64,000 nt of DNA from Mariniflexile sp. TRM1-10 (GCF_003425985.1 NZ_CP022985.1:2517501-2581500); one strand, 5' to 3'; positions 36,743 through 46,866 are shown, numbered from the stretch's first letter. Translations and numbers: made by a program. The notes: generated by a model from the letters alone, not told the origin.

Positions 36743-38110
36743 ATGGATATGAAGAAGTTTGTATTATTAACCGCAGTAATAGCAATGCTTACTAGTTGTG
36801 GCTCTAACGATAAGGGCGAACTAGTGGGTGTTAAAGGAAAAAAATGGCACCCTGAAAAACCTTATGGAATGGAACTTATTCCAGGTGGTGCATTTATAAT
36901 GGGTAAAGGCGATGATGATTTGGCGGGTGTTCAAGATGCACCAGCTAAAACCGCAACCGTAAGAGCCTTTTATATGGATGCTACTGAAATAACAAATAGC
37001 GAATACCGTGAATTTGTTAATTGGGTGAGAGACTCAATTATTAGAATGAAGCTTGCGATTTTAGCAGATGAGGTAGGGAAAGTTCCAGATGATGGTGGTA
37101 TTGGTGAATTTGCATTTAAAGATGCAGATACCGCAAATATGTCGGTTTACGAAAAATACATGTTCGAGAACTACACAGGATTAGGGCCTACAGGATATGA
37201 AGGCAGAAAAATAAATCGTGATGTCGACTTAATTTTCGATACCTCAGAATATCCCGATGAGTATTATACCGAGGTTATGGATACCATGTATTTGCCTTTA
37301 GAAGATTCTTATAATGGGCAACGTACTTGGGATGTTGAAAAGTTTAAGTTCCAGTATAGTTACATGGATATCCAAGAAGCGGCAAGAAACAGAGGTATAA
37401 AACGTAGAGACGCCATTGTTAGAGAAGAAATAAAAGTGTATCCAGATACAGCTGTTTGGATTAGGGATTTCGCATATTCATATAACGAACCCATGCATAA
37501 TGATTATTTTTGGCATGACGCGTATAGCGATTATCCAGTAGTAGGCGTTACTTGGAAACAAGCTAAAGCGTTCTGTGAGTGGAGAACTATCAAGAAAAAT
37601 TCGTATCAAAAATCTAGAAAAGGAGCTGCAATGGTTAATACTTTTAGATTACCATCAGAAGCAGAGTGGGAATATGCTGCTCGTGGCGGTCTGCAAGCTG
37701 CGACTTATCCATGGGGTGGTCCTTATACAAAAAGTGATAGAGGATGTTTTATGGCAAACTTTAAACCTGTAAGAGGTGATTATGCAGCAGACCAAGCATT
37801 ATATACAGTAGAAGCTAAGTCTTACGAACCAAATGATTATAATTTATATAACATGGCAGGTAACGTAGCAGAGTGGGTAAATGCTTCATACGACCAGTCG
37901 TCTTACGAATTTACATCAACAATTAACCCAAGTGTTAACGATAACAATAACCAACGTAAAATTGTTAGAGGTGGTTCTTGGAAAGATGTGGCATACTTTT
38001 TACAAGTAAGCTCAAGAGATTACGAATATGCAGATTCTGCAAGAAGTTATATTGGTTTTAGAACAGTTCAGGATTACATGGGGACACAAGTAACCGGGAA
38101 AAATAAATAA
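36743..38110 (+). CDS. gldK: Type IX secretion lipoprotein GldK
   Basis: 455 residues; lipobox MLTSC (Cys19), then an FGE-sulfatase-fold domain (LIPGGAFIMGKGDDD, TEITNSEYREF, GVTWKQAKAFCEWR, RLPSEAEWEYAARGG, VRGGSWKDVAYFLQVSSRDY, SYIGFRTV). It lacks the two catalytic cysteines of real FGE. GldK forms the periplasmic/outer-membrane ring of the type IX secretion system with GldN. First of gldKLMN; the next gene is 88 bp downstream. Confidence 0.98.
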   Translation: MDMKKFVLLTAVIAMLTSCGSNDKGELVGVKGKKWHPEKPYGMELIPGGAFIMGKGDDDLAGVQDAPAKTATVRAFYMDATEITNSEYREFVNWVRDSIIRMKLAILADEVGKVPDDGGIGEFAFKDADTANMSVYEKYMFENYTGLGPTGYEGRKINRDVDLIFDTSEYPDEYYTEVMDTMYLPLEDSYNGQRTWDVEKFKFQYSYMDIQEAARNRGIKRRDAIVREEIKVYPDTAVWIRDFAYSYNEPMHNDYFWHDAYSDYPVVGVTWKQAKAFCEWRTIKKNSYQKSRKGAAMVNTFRLPSEAEWEYAARGGLQAATYPWGGPYTKSDRGCFMANFKPVRGDYAADQALYTVEAKSYEPNDYNLYNMAGNVAEWVNASYDQSSYEFTSTINPSVNDNNNQRKIVRGGSWKDVAYFLQVSSRDYEYADSARSYIGFRTVQDYMGTQVTGKNK

Positions 38111-38198
38111 AATCAATTAAAATTTAATCAAATCAATAATAAATTTAACCTATTAATTAACCTACTTAAGTATTTACTTAAATTAAAAATCGAGAATT

Positions 38199-38837
38199 AT
38201 GGCACAGTCAAAAGCAAGTAAAAAGTTCATGAATATGGCTTACGGATTAGGAGCGGCAATTGTAATTATTGGAGCGCTTTTCAAAATTACTCATATGGAG
38301 TTTGGACCCATTACAGGTAACGCTATGTTAACATTAGGTCTTGTTACCGAAGCAGTTATTTTTGCATTATCAGCATTCGAACCAGTGGACAGCGAATTAG
38401 ATTGGTCTTTAGTGTATCCAGAACTAGCAGGAGGAGAAACAAGCAAAAAAGATAAAAATGAAAGCCCACAAGGATTATTATCTAAAAAATTAGATGAGTT
38501 ATTAAAAGATGCTAAAATTGATGGCGAGTTAATGGCAAGTTTAGGAGAAAGCATTAAAAACTTTGAAGGAGCTGCTAAAAATATGTCATCTAGTGCAAAT
38601 TCTATAGAAGCTTCTAAAAAATATAGTGAAGAATTATCATTGGCAGCAGCCCAAATGGAATCTTTAAACAGTCTATATAAAGTGCAGTTAGAAAGCATTA
38701 GCAGACAAGCAACTATTAATGAGGAGTCTGTTGAAAATGCATCTAAATTAAAAGAACAAATGCAATCTCTAGCATCTAACTTATCATCATTAAATGGCGT
38801 ATACGGTGGTATGCTGTCTGCTATGAACAAAAACTAA
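38199..38837 (+). CDS. gldL: Type IX secretion motor protein GldL
   Basis: 212 residues; two N-terminal membrane segments (MNMAYGLGAAIVIIGALFKI and MLTLGLVTEAVIFALSAF) with the conserved Glu in the second (TEAVIF), then a long cytoplasmic coiled-coil region. GldL with GldM forms the proton-driven motor for secretion and gliding. Confidence 0.97.
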   Translation: MAQSKASKKFMNMAYGLGAAIVIIGALFKITHMEFGPITGNAMLTLGLVTEAVIFALSAFEPVDSELDWSLVYPELAGGETSKKDKNESPQGLLSKKLDELLKDAKIDGELMASLGESIKNFEGAAKNMSSSANSIEASKKYSEELSLAAAQMESLNSLYKVQLESISRQATINEESVENASKLKEQMQSLASNLSSLNGVYGGMLSAMNKN

Positions 38838-38886
38838 TTAGGAGTTAATCCCAAATTTTAATAATTAACCAAAAACCTAATTAGAC

Positions 38887-40446
38887 ATGGCAGGAGGAAA
38901 TTTATCACCCAGACAGAAAATGATTAATCTGATGTATTTAATATTTATAGCAATGCTAGCATTAAATATGTCTAAAGAAGTGCTTTCAGCCTTCGGATTA
39001 ATGAACGAAAAGCTTACCGAGTCTAATCAAGCCACAGGTGAAAGAAATACTGCTTTCATGGCAAGCTTAGATCAAAAAGCTGTTGATCAACCAGAAAAAT
39101 ATGTATCATTAAAATCTAAAGCAGATCAGATAGACGATTTAGCATCAAAATTTAATAAATATCTAGAGGATTTGAAAGATAGCATGGTTGAAGGATTAGA
39201 TGATCCTACAGATTACGAAATAATGGATAAGGGCGATTACCTTGACGAAAATTTCTTTAAAGGCGCAAAATTAAAACCAGCAGGCGAAGAATTTTTAGCT
39301 CAAATGGCAGCATATAGAGATGGCGTAGCTAAAATTTTAGCAAACGAAAAAGGGATGCAAAGTGTCGTTAAAGATGTAAAAGAAAAATTTAACACAGACG
39401 ATGTTACCAACAGAGATGGTATCAAACAACGTTGGTTAGATTATCACTACAAAGGATTCCCTTTAGTAGCATCATTAACAAAAATGACGCAACTTCAAGC
39501 CGATATTAAAACAACGCAGTCTGAGGTGTTATCAACGATGTTACAAGGTACACTTGCTACCGAGGTGTCTATGACAAACTATACAACATTAATGGAAACA
39601 TCAAAATCGGCTTATTTTAATGGTGAGCAATTTGATGGACAAATTGTGTTAGGTCGTAAAGATGCTACAACTAAACCAAATAGAGTAGAATTAACTTTAG
39701 ACGGAAGAAAACTTTCTGAAAATGAATATTCTATTGAAGATGGAAAAGTTAAATTGAAAGTTGGAACAGGAAATCCTGGTGAACATAAAATTGAAGGTAA
39801 ATTAATCTTTGCTCAAGACGGTGAAGATATTGAAGTACCTGTGAGTTCATCATTTGCTACTGTTGCAAGACCAAATGCAGCAACTATTTCAGCGGATAAA
39901 ATGAATGTAGTATATCGTGGTGTTAAAAACCCAATGACGATCTCTTTTGCTGGTATTGCCGATAATAATGTAAACGCATCTGCACAAGGTTTAAGTAGAG
40001 TAAGTGGTAGCAAGTATATAATGGATGCTACAAGAATTCAAGGTAGAGAAGTTACAATTAATGTGACTGGTAAAATTGAAGGACAAACCGTTAGTGATAG
40101 AGCAACATTCAGAATTAAAGATTTACCAAAACCAACAGGAACTATAAGAGGTGAAGACGGTGCTATAAAAATGCAACGTAACGCTCTTGAAATTTCAACC
40201 GTAGGCGCTAAGTTTGATGATTTCGATTTCGAATTGCCATTACACGTTACTGGATTTAAATTTAAAGTACCTGGTCAACCAACCATTGACGTAAATGGAA
40301 ATAAGCTTGATAGTAGAGCTAAATCAGCATTACTAAAAGCCAAAAGAGGGACAGATGTTCAGATATTTGATATTGAAGCTAAAGCAGGTGGTGTAAGCGT
40401 GATACTTAAAAAAGTATCTCCAATCATTATAGAGCTTACAAACTAA
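38887..40446 (+). CDS. gldM: Type IX secretion motor protein GldM
   Basis: 519 residues; starts MAGGNLSPRQKMINLMYLIF with one membrane segment near residues 14-32, then a large periplasmic part of helical and beta domains (KGFPLVASLTKMTQLQADIK). GldM transmits motion from GldL across the periplasm to the GldKN ring. 49 bp after gldL. Confidence 0.98.
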   Translation: MAGGNLSPRQKMINLMYLIFIAMLALNMSKEVLSAFGLMNEKLTESNQATGERNTAFMASLDQKAVDQPEKYVSLKSKADQIDDLASKFNKYLEDLKDSMVEGLDDPTDYEIMDKGDYLDENFFKGAKLKPAGEEFLAQMAAYRDGVAKILANEKGMQSVVKDVKEKFNTDDVTNRDGIKQRWLDYHYKGFPLVASLTKMTQLQADIKTTQSEVLSTMLQGTLATEVSMTNYTTLMETSKSAYFNGEQFDGQIVLGRKDATTKPNRVELTLDGRKLSENEYSIEDGKVKLKVGTGNPGEHKIEGKLIFAQDGEDIEVPVSSSFATVARPNAATISADKMNVVYRGVKNPMTISFAGIADNNVNASAQGLSRVSGSKYIMDATRIQGREVTINVTGKIEGQTVSDRATFRIKDLPKPTGTIRGEDGAIKMQRNALEISTVGAKFDDFDFELPLHVTGFKFKVPGQPTIDVNGNKLDSRAKSALLKAKRGTDVQIFDIEAKAGGVSVILKKVSPIIIELTN

Positions 40447-40593
40447 TATGTTGGAATAAGCATTTTGTTAATTCTCTAGTGATTAAAAATGTATAATAAG
40501 ATGAAACATCCTTATTGAAACAGACTGAAAATTAGTTTAAAGTCCAATAAGAGTGTTACATGTTACCATTGAAATAACAATAAAAATAAGCAC

Positions 40594-41484
40594 ATGAATT
40601 TAAAAAGTTTTTTATTAACCGTAACAGCTGTTTTTACAGTGTCAAGCATATTTGCTCAAGCTAATATACTAAACGCTAAAAGTCCTGAGGAAATTGGGGT
40701 TAGAACAGATGCTCAAAAAGCTATAGATAATGATAAACCATTAGAATATGGTTATGTAGATGACAGAGATATCCTTTTTTCTAAGATGGTTTGGGAAAAA
40801 ATTATTTTAGACGAACGTGCTAACTTTCCGCTATACTATCCAATAGATACTAATAATATTGGTAGCGACAGACGTTGTTTGTATGATGTGCTTATGAAGA
40901 GCATTAAAAGTGGTAGGATTGAAAACATTTATGATGATTCTTATTTTAAAACAAAACGTACTTTAAAAGATATTGAAGCGGCATTAGTAAAGATTGATAC
41001 CACCGAATTAGGTATTGAACAACTAAATGCAGGTGAAGAATTGTCGGCAGAATATATTAACAGAAGAGATATTACAGCTGCTGATATTACTGAATATCAT
41101 ATTAAAGGTCTTTGGTATTTCGATAAACGTCAAGCTGAAATGAAATACAGATTGTTAGGAATTGCTCCAGTTGCTCCAGACGTTAACTTTATAGATTCTG
41201 AAAACCAAGATTTAGTAGAATTGTTTTGGGTGTTTTTCCCAGATGCTAGAGAGGTATTGCACGAAGCTAAATCGTTTAATAACAAAAACAGTTCGATGCC
41301 ATTTTCATTCGATCATGTGTTGAATGCAAGACGCTTTCAGGCTTATATTTATAAAGAAGAGAATGTTCAAGGTGATAGAGCAGTTACAGAATATATATCG
41401 GATAATGCTTTAATGCAATTGTTAGAGTCTGAAAGAATTAAAGAGAAAATTAGAGATTTTGAATTAGATATGTGGACATATTAA
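40594..41484 (+). CDS. gldN: Type IX secretion ring protein GldN
   Basis: 296 residues; signal peptide ending around VSSIFAQA, then the GldN/PorN domain (YVDDRDILFSKMVWEKIILD, IKGLWYFDKRQAEMKYRLLG, LFWVFFPDAREVLH). Partner of GldK in the periplasmic ring. 147-bp gap after gldM; followed by a terminator. Confidence 0.97.
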   Translation: MNLKSFLLTVTAVFTVSSIFAQANILNAKSPEEIGVRTDAQKAIDNDKPLEYGYVDDRDILFSKMVWEKIILDERANFPLYYPIDTNNIGSDRRCLYDVLMKSIKSGRIENIYDDSYFKTKRTLKDIEAALVKIDTTELGIEQLNAGEELSAEYINRRDITAADITEYHIKGLWYFDKRQAEMKYRLLGIAPVAPDVNFIDSENQDLVELFWVFFPDAREVLHEAKSFNNKNSSMPFSFDHVLNARRFQAYIYKEENVQGDRAVTEYISDNALMQLLESERIKEKIRDFELDMWTY

Positions 41485-41508
41485 TTTAAATATCTTATTA
41501 AAAAGTAT

Positions 41509-41538
41509 AAAAGCTCACTTTTAAGTGGGCTTTTTTAT
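41509..41538 (+). terminator. Terminator after gldN
   Basis: Stem AAGCTCACTT / AAGTGGGCTT with a very short loop and a run of T; 25 bp beyond the gldN stop. Confidence 0.8.
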
Positions 41539-41541
41539 TTT

Positions 41542-41867
41542 GAAGTGCTTTAAACTTTTTCTAATTGGCTAAAAATCGCCCTTTTTTTCTCTATGCGCCT
41601 CCCGGCCCATTCACTAAAACAGTCCACAGGACTGTTTCTTAACGTTCTGTCCTGTCTTTTTTCTTTCCGTAGCTTTTCCAACGCGGCAAGCTGGCTCCTT
41701 CTCTAAAAAGGTTTACTAAACCTTTTCTTTACGCTCGGCCCTAACTCAAAAAAGACTTCGATTGAGTAAAATTGCCATTGCGCTGGCTGGCCCGTTCGCT
41801 AAAATAACCCACTGGGTTATTTTTTCACGCTCCGTCCTGCTTCAATCGAAAAAGTTTAAACCACTTC
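41542..41867. repeat. 326-bp inverted-repeat element with three perfect hairpins
   Basis: Fills most of the 433-bp non-coding gap between gldN and 41918. Ends GAAGTGCTTTAAACTTTTTC (41542-41561) and its inverse (right end to 41867) match 19 of 20. Inside are three perfect hairpins with 3-nt loops: AAACAGTCC-aca-GGACTGTTT (41617-41637), AAAAGGTTT-act-AAACCTTTT (41706-41726), AAAATAACCC-act-GGGTTATTTT (41801-41823). Each is preceded by a GGC-rich ...TTCnCT flank and followed by ACGnTCnGnCC, so the flanks are repeated while stem sequences differ. No ORF of note. Confidence 0.75.
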
Positions 41868-41917
41868 TTTGCAAAAACCAGACGAGATAACATAATCTAT
41901 TTTATCTTCGCAGTACC

Positions 41918-42955
41918 ATGCAAGTAGATTATATTATAGTAGGGATTGGGTTAGCGGGCATTAGCTTTTGTGAGCAATTAAAGGCTCATAACAAAACGTT
42001 TGTGGTTTTTGATAACGCGTCGCAACAGTCATCAACAGTTGCAGGTGGCTTATACAATCCTGTAGTTTTAAAACGTTTTACACCTGTTTGGAAATGTAAA
42101 GAACAACTCGATTTAGCATTGCCAATGTATGCGAATTTAGAAGCAGAATTAGGGGTGAAGTTAGATTATAAAATTCCGGTATATCGAAAATTTGCATCGC
42201 TAGAAGAACAAAATGATTGGTTTACAGCTTCCGATAAGCAGATACTTTCAGAATATCTTTCACCAAAGATCATTAAAAATGACAATAAGTCTATTGATGC
42301 ACCTTATGGTTATGGCGAAGTATTAGAAACCGGACGTATTGATGTAAAAACATTAATAGAAGCTTATAAATCATATCTATTGAGCCATGGCTTATTTGTT
42401 GAATCTGTTTTTGAGTATGATGATTTAAAAATAGAAGCCGATACTATCCCGTACAAAAACATTATAGCAAAACACATAGTATTTGCAGAAGGTTTTGGTG
42501 TAAAACAAAATCCGTTTTTTAAAGACTTACCATTAGTACCAGCAAAAGGGGAATTACTTACTATATATGCGCCCGATTTAAAGATAGACTATGTTTTAAA
42601 AGCAGGTGTGTTTTTAATTCCGTTGGGTGACGATTTATATATTGTTGGGGCCACTTACGAATGGAAAGATTTAAGTAGTAAAGTCACAGATTTAGCAAAA
42701 GAGGAACTTTTAACCAAGCTGGAAAAACTAATTAATTGTGAATTTGAAGTTGTTAACCAAGTATCAGGAATACGTCCTACAGTAAAAGATAGACGCCCGT
42801 TGGTTGGTCAACACGAAAAATATAAGAATATGTTTGTGCTAAATGGTTTGGGCACACGTGGTGTTATGATTGGTCCTTATGTAGCACAGCAACTTTATGA
42901 TTTTATTGAAAAGGGGATGCCTCTTGAAAAAGAGATTGATATTGCTCGATTTTAA
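41918..42955 (+). CDS. FAD-dependent oxidoreductase (DAO type)
   Basis: 345 residues. N-terminal dinucleotide-binding motif DYIIVGIGLAGISFCEQL, and a C-terminal GIRPTVKDRRPLVG followed by LNGLGTRGVMIGPYVA, both typical of D-amino-acid-oxidase/GlpO/thiO-like flavoproteins. Substrate unknown. Stands alone between the hairpin element and the convergent DUF983 gene. Confidence 0.9.
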   Translation: MQVDYIIVGIGLAGISFCEQLKAHNKTFVVFDNASQQSSTVAGGLYNPVVLKRFTPVWKCKEQLDLALPMYANLEAELGVKLDYKIPVYRKFASLEEQNDWFTASDKQILSEYLSPKIIKNDNKSIDAPYGYGEVLETGRIDVKTLIEAYKSYLLSHGLFVESVFEYDDLKIEADTIPYKNIIAKHIVFAEGFGVKQNPFFKDLPLVPAKGELLTIYAPDLKIDYVLKAGVFLIPLGDDLYIVGATYEWKDLSSKVTDLAKEELLTKLEKLINCEFEVVNQVSGIRPTVKDRRPLVGQHEKYKNMFVLNGLGTRGVMIGPYVAQQLYDFIEKGMPLEKEIDIARF

Positions 42956-43068
42956 AAAATATTTTTTGAATTTATTAGTGAGTTGGAGTTTACTCATTAA
43001 GAATGAAATCGTGAGAGCCTCGCATTTGCAGTGTAAAGTCCAACCCTAAGGGTAACGCCCAATACATG

Positions 43069-43455
43069 TTAGTTCTTTTTAGCCAATGATTTATCGTAAT
43101 GCATAAAAATATTAATCCAGATGTTTCTTGATAGTCTAATGATTATCGGTAAAAAAACGATTAAAGTCACTACAATTGAAATAAAAACAGTATTGATGTT
43201 GGCTTTTAAAAATACAAACGAAATTACAAAAGCTGCTACGGCAAATGCAATACCAACAGCATAGCTAACGTACATAGCGCCATAGAAAAACGATGGCTCT
43301 ATTTTATATTTTGTGCCACAATTACTGCAGGTTTCGTGCATGCTTAATACTTCTGATAAGATGTATGGATTCTTGTTTTTAAACATAGATTCCTCATGGC
43401 ATTTAGGGCAAGTTCCCGTTAAAATGCTATATAATTTTGACCCTTTTTTAAACAT
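43069..43455 (-). CDS. DUF983 zinc-ribbon membrane protein
   Basis: 128 residues from the ATG at 43455 (MFKKGSKLYSILTG); a longer reading to 43494 adds an uncharacteristic Cys-rich leader. Two Cys pairs, GTCPKCHEE and ETCSNCGTK, form a zinc ribbon as in DUF983, followed by two membrane segments (YVSYAVGIAFAVAAFVISFV; VFISIVVTLIVFLPIII). Function unknown. Divergent from the ABC-F gene with an 85-bp gap. Confidence 0.9.
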   Translation of the reverse strand: MFKKGSKLYSILTGTCPKCHEESMFKNKNPYILSEVLSMHETCSNCGTKYKIEPSFFYGAMYVSYAVGIAFAVAAFVISFVFLKANINTVFISIVVTLIVFLPIIIRLSRNIWINIFMHYDKSLAKKN

Positions 43456-43540
43456 ATAATTTAATGTACTTTTGCATCTGCAATTACAGGACAAAAATAC
43501 AGTTTTAATAATTTAAATCCTGTAGCAAAGTTACATTTCT

Positions 43541-45451
43541 ATGATGAACATTCATAATTTATCGATTTCATTTCAAGGCGAATACTTGTTTGAGGATATT
43601 ACGTTTAAACTGGTTAATGGCGATAGGGTTGGGCTTATTGGTAAAAATGGCGCAGGAAAATCAACCATGCTTAAAATTTTATCGAAAGAAATGGAGCCGG
43701 ATACGGGACAAATTGCTGCCGATAAAGAACTTAAAATTGGCTTTTTAAAGCAAGATATTGATTTTATTTTAGGAAGAACGGTACTTGAAGAAGCTTACGA
43801 AGCGTTTACAGAGATAAAACAGTTGGAAGCTAAAATGGATGCCGTTAATACCCAAATGGCAGAACGCACCGATTATGAAAGTGAAGGTTACCATCAATTA
43901 ATGGTAGATATTAACGAACTTCAACATCAATATGAAATTTTAGGTGGTTATAATTACCAAGGAGATACCGAGAAGATTCTTCAAGGTTTAGGGTTTAAAC
44001 GTGAGGACTTTAATAAGTTAACCGATACTTTTTCAGGTGGTTGGCGTATGCGTATTGAGCTGGCTAAACTATTGCTGCAAAATAATGATATCTTATTACT
44101 GGATGAGCCCACAAACCATTTAGATATTGAATCCATTATTTGGTTAGAAGGGTTTTTGAAGAATTATACGGGTGCTGTGGCCATTGTATCACATGATAAA
44201 ATGTTTTTGGATAATGTAACGAACAGAACCATTGAAATTTCGTTAGGAAGGATTTATGATTATCCAAAGCCCTATTCAAAGTATTTAGTGTTGCGTGAAG
44301 AATTACGAACACAACAATTAGCATCCCAAAAAAATCAACAAAAGCAAATAGAACAAACTGAGAAACTTATCGAGAAGTTCCGTGCAAAAGCATCCAAGGC
44401 AACCATGGCACAATCGTTAATTAAAAAGCTGGATAAGATTGATAGGATTGAGGTTGATGAAGATGATAACAGTGTAATGACGCTTAATTTTCCAGTATCA
44501 ATCATACCTGGTAAAGTCGTAGTTGAAATGGAGAAAATCTCTAAAAGCTACGGACATAACCAAGTTTTAAAAAACGTTAGTTTATTAATTGAACGCGATA
44601 GTAAAACGGCTTTTGTTGGGCAGAACGGACAAGGTAAATCTACCTTAGCCAAAATTATGGTGGGCGATATACAATATGATGGCCATTTAAAATTAGGGCA
44701 TAACGTACAAATAGGTTATTTTGCCCAAAATCAAGCAGAATATTTAGATGGCAATAAAACGGTTTTAGATACCATGATTGATGCCGCCAACGAAACCAAT
44801 AGAAGTAAAGTAAGGGATATTTTAGGGTCGTTTTTATTTAGAGGCGATGAAGCTGAAAAATACGTACGGGTACTTTCTGGAGGAGAGCGCAATCGCTTGG
44901 CATTGGCTAAATTAATGCTGCAACCATTTAATGTGTTGATTATGGATGAGCCCACAAATCATTTAGATATCAAGTCTAAAAACGTTTTAAAAGAGGCTTT
45001 AAAAAAGTTTGGAGGCACACTGGTTTTAGTGTCTCACGACCGTGATTTTCTTCAAGGGTTAACCAATAAAGTTTACGAGTTTAAAGATCATAAGTTGAAA
45101 GAATATCTGGGTGATATTGATTATTATTTAGAACAACGTAATGTTGAAAGTTTACGCGACGTTGAGAAGCGAACGGTGGTTAAAGAAACACCCAAAGAAA
45201 AAAAGCAACAATCTTACGATGACCAAAAGAAACTTAAATCCTTAAATAATAGGTTGAGTAATATTGAAGCTGAAATAAATAGATTAGAACGTGACATAAA
45301 AAAGATTGATTTGGAACTTGAAAGTAATTATGAAGCGGTTACATCTAAACCCGATTTTTTTGATAAATATCAAAAACTAAAGTCCGATTTACAAGATTCC
45401 ATGGATAAATGGGAAGCTATTCAACTTGATATAGAGCAGTTCGTCGATTAG
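43541..45451 (+). CDS. ABC-F family ATPase (Uup/EttA-like)
   Basis: 636 residues with two ABC domains: Walker A GLIGKNGAGKST and VGQNGQGKST, signatures FSGGWRMRIELAKLL and LSGGERNRLALAKLM, Walker B ILLLDEPTNHLD and VLIMDEPTNHLD; long linker and C-terminal coiled coil (LNNRLSNIEAEINRLERDIK). No membrane domain, so it acts on ribosomes or DNA. Uup-like plan with the C-terminal coiled coil. Start may be the second Met. Confidence 0.96.
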   Translation: MMNIHNLSISFQGEYLFEDITFKLVNGDRVGLIGKNGAGKSTMLKILSKEMEPDTGQIAADKELKIGFLKQDIDFILGRTVLEEAYEAFTEIKQLEAKMDAVNTQMAERTDYESEGYHQLMVDINELQHQYEILGGYNYQGDTEKILQGLGFKREDFNKLTDTFSGGWRMRIELAKLLLQNNDILLLDEPTNHLDIESIIWLEGFLKNYTGAVAIVSHDKMFLDNVTNRTIEISLGRIYDYPKPYSKYLVLREELRTQQLASQKNQQKQIEQTEKLIEKFRAKASKATMAQSLIKKLDKIDRIEVDEDDNSVMTLNFPVSIIPGKVVVEMEKISKSYGHNQVLKNVSLLIERDSKTAFVGQNGQGKSTLAKIMVGDIQYDGHLKLGHNVQIGYFAQNQAEYLDGNKTVLDTMIDAANETNRSKVRDILGSFLFRGDEAEKYVRVLSGGERNRLALAKLMLQPFNVLIMDEPTNHLDIKSKNVLKEALKKFGGTLVLVSHDRDFLQGLTNKVYEFKDHKLKEYLGDIDYYLEQRNVESLRDVEKRTVVKETPKEKKQQSYDDQKKLKSLNNRLSNIEAEINRLERDIKKIDLELESNYEAVTSKPDFFDKYQKLKSDLQDSMDKWEAIQLDIEQFVD

Positions 45452-45548
45452 TATTTGTTAAAAAATAATGCACTTCGTCGAATAAAATAGTTTTTCATCT
45501 GGTTTTGGGTTACTTTCGTACTAGAATTAATCCCAAATTTATTCAACC

Positions 45549-46373
45549 ATGAAGATTTTAAAACTTATAGTTCTATCATTTTTTATAACGGCATATTCAT
45601 TTGCCAGTGTTTCTCAAAGCGAAAAAGAAGCTTTAATAGCGCTTTATAATGCCACTAATGGTAGTCAATGGAATTCTACATGGGATATGAATACATCTGT
45701 TAACACGTGGTATGGTGTTAAAGTTGAAAACGATAAAGTAGTAGAAATCAACCTTCAATTTAATAACCTTCAAGGTAATTTGCCTGAAGAAATAGGCAAT
45801 CTTGTTTATTTAAAGAAAATGAATTTAGGTTTTAATAAATTAGAAGGAACCCTGCCGTCTTCAATAAAAAATTTAAAGGAATTAAAGTCTTTAGAATTAT
45901 TTATGAATCAATTTGAAGGTAACATTCCTTCTGAGTTAGGTGAATTAACAAAATTAGAGACCTTAAAATTGTACAGTAACAAATTTGAAGGTCATATTCC
46001 ACAAGCTTTAATGAGATTAACAAACTTAAGAGAGCTTTTATTAGGGAGTAATTTTTTAACAGGAACCATTCCGACTAATATTTATGCCCTATCTAAACTT
46101 GAAAAGTTAAGTTTGATGGACAATAAATTAGAAGGAGAAATACCTGTAGAAATAGCACAATTAACCCAATTGGAAGAGTTGATATTATCTACCAATCAAC
46201 TTACTGGTAATTTACCATTAGAGTTTATGGGCTTAAAGAAATTAAACACTATAATGGTTAGTGATAATAATTTAAATCAGGAATATACAAGCTATTCGGG
46301 TAAAAATTTACCAAGTCTTTTACACATGCAAACGGAAAACGCTACTGCTATATTAGATATTGAAAAAGATTAA
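45549..46373 (+). CDS. Secreted leucine-rich-repeat protein
   Basis: 274 residues. Signal peptide (LIVLSFFITAYSFASVSQ), LRR N-terminal cap EKEALIALYNATNGSQWNST, then about seven 24-residue plant-type repeats (LEGTLPSSIKNLKELKSLEL, FEGNIPSELGELTKLETLKL). No type IX sorting domain at the C-terminus, so probably periplasmic or released otherwise. A binding role is likely; ligand unknown. Confidence 0.93.
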   Translation: MKILKLIVLSFFITAYSFASVSQSEKEALIALYNATNGSQWNSTWDMNTSVNTWYGVKVENDKVVEINLQFNNLQGNLPEEIGNLVYLKKMNLGFNKLEGTLPSSIKNLKELKSLELFMNQFEGNIPSELGELTKLETLKLYSNKFEGHIPQALMRLTNLRELLLGSNFLTGTIPTNIYALSKLEKLSLMDNKLEGEIPVEIAQLTQLEELILSTNQLTGNLPLEFMGLKKLNTIMVSDNNLNQEYTSYSGKNLPSLLHMQTENATAILDIEKD

Positions 46374-46393
46374 ATATACTTATTAGTTGAAAA

Positions 46394-46430
46394 ACAAAAC
46401 AGCCAACATAATTGTTGGCTGTTTTTGTTT
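46394..46430 (+). terminator. Terminator after the LRR gene
   Basis: Stem CAGCCAAC / GTTGGCTG within A- and T-runs, about 25 bp past the stop codon. Confidence 0.85.
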
Positions 46431-46445
46431 TAACTTTATGGTATT

Positions 46446-46628
46446 ATGTTGGAACACTATTTTACCTGTCCATATTGTTGGGAAACAATCTCTATGCTAT
46501 TAGATAATTCGGTTTCTAAGCAAGTATATATAGAAGATTGCGAAGTCTGTTGTAATCCAATACAGATTTCGGTGCAGTTTAATAATTCTGAATTAATGGA
46601 TTTTCAAGCAGATAGCTTGGAACAATAA
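46446..46628 (+). CDS. CPXCG-motif cysteine-rich small protein
   Basis: 60 residues with two Cys pairs, FTCPYCWE and CEVCCNP, a zinc-binding arrangement of the known CPXCG-type family of very small bacterial proteins. Function unknown. Begins 15 bp beyond the terminator of the LRR gene. Confidence 0.85.
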   Translation: MLEHYFTCPYCWETISMLLDNSVSKQVYIEDCEVCCNPIQISVQFNNSELMDFQADSLEQ

Positions 46629-46749
46629 TTTTTTATGATTTTATACTTGTAGAAAGTAAAAAGGATTGTATATTTGCATTCCGAAACAATTTGGTCGGCA
46701 TTATGAACCGAAAGTTAAAAGCTAAGTAAGTTGTTTTAGGAATTAATAT

Positions 46750-46822
<73 letters not shown>

Positions 46823-46833
46823 CTAGCAAAGAC

Positions 46834-46866
46834 AAGGGTTTCAAGAGATTGAAACCCTTTTTTTAT
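46834..46866 (+). terminator. Terminator after initiator tRNA
   Basis: Stem AAGGGTTTCAA-gaga-TTGAAACCCTT followed by a T-run. Confidence 0.85.

Noticed and set aside
36743..38110. GldK as a formylglycine-generating enzyme
   Set aside because: It has the fold but no catalytic cysteine pair, and sits in gldKLMN.
38291..38830. 179-residue minus-strand frame across gldL
   Set aside because: Shadow of gldL, which is certain on the plus strand.
41542..41867. Triple hairpins as three transcription terminators
   Set aside because: A proper gldN terminator already exists at 41509, and the conserved flanks and inverted ends are not explained by termination.
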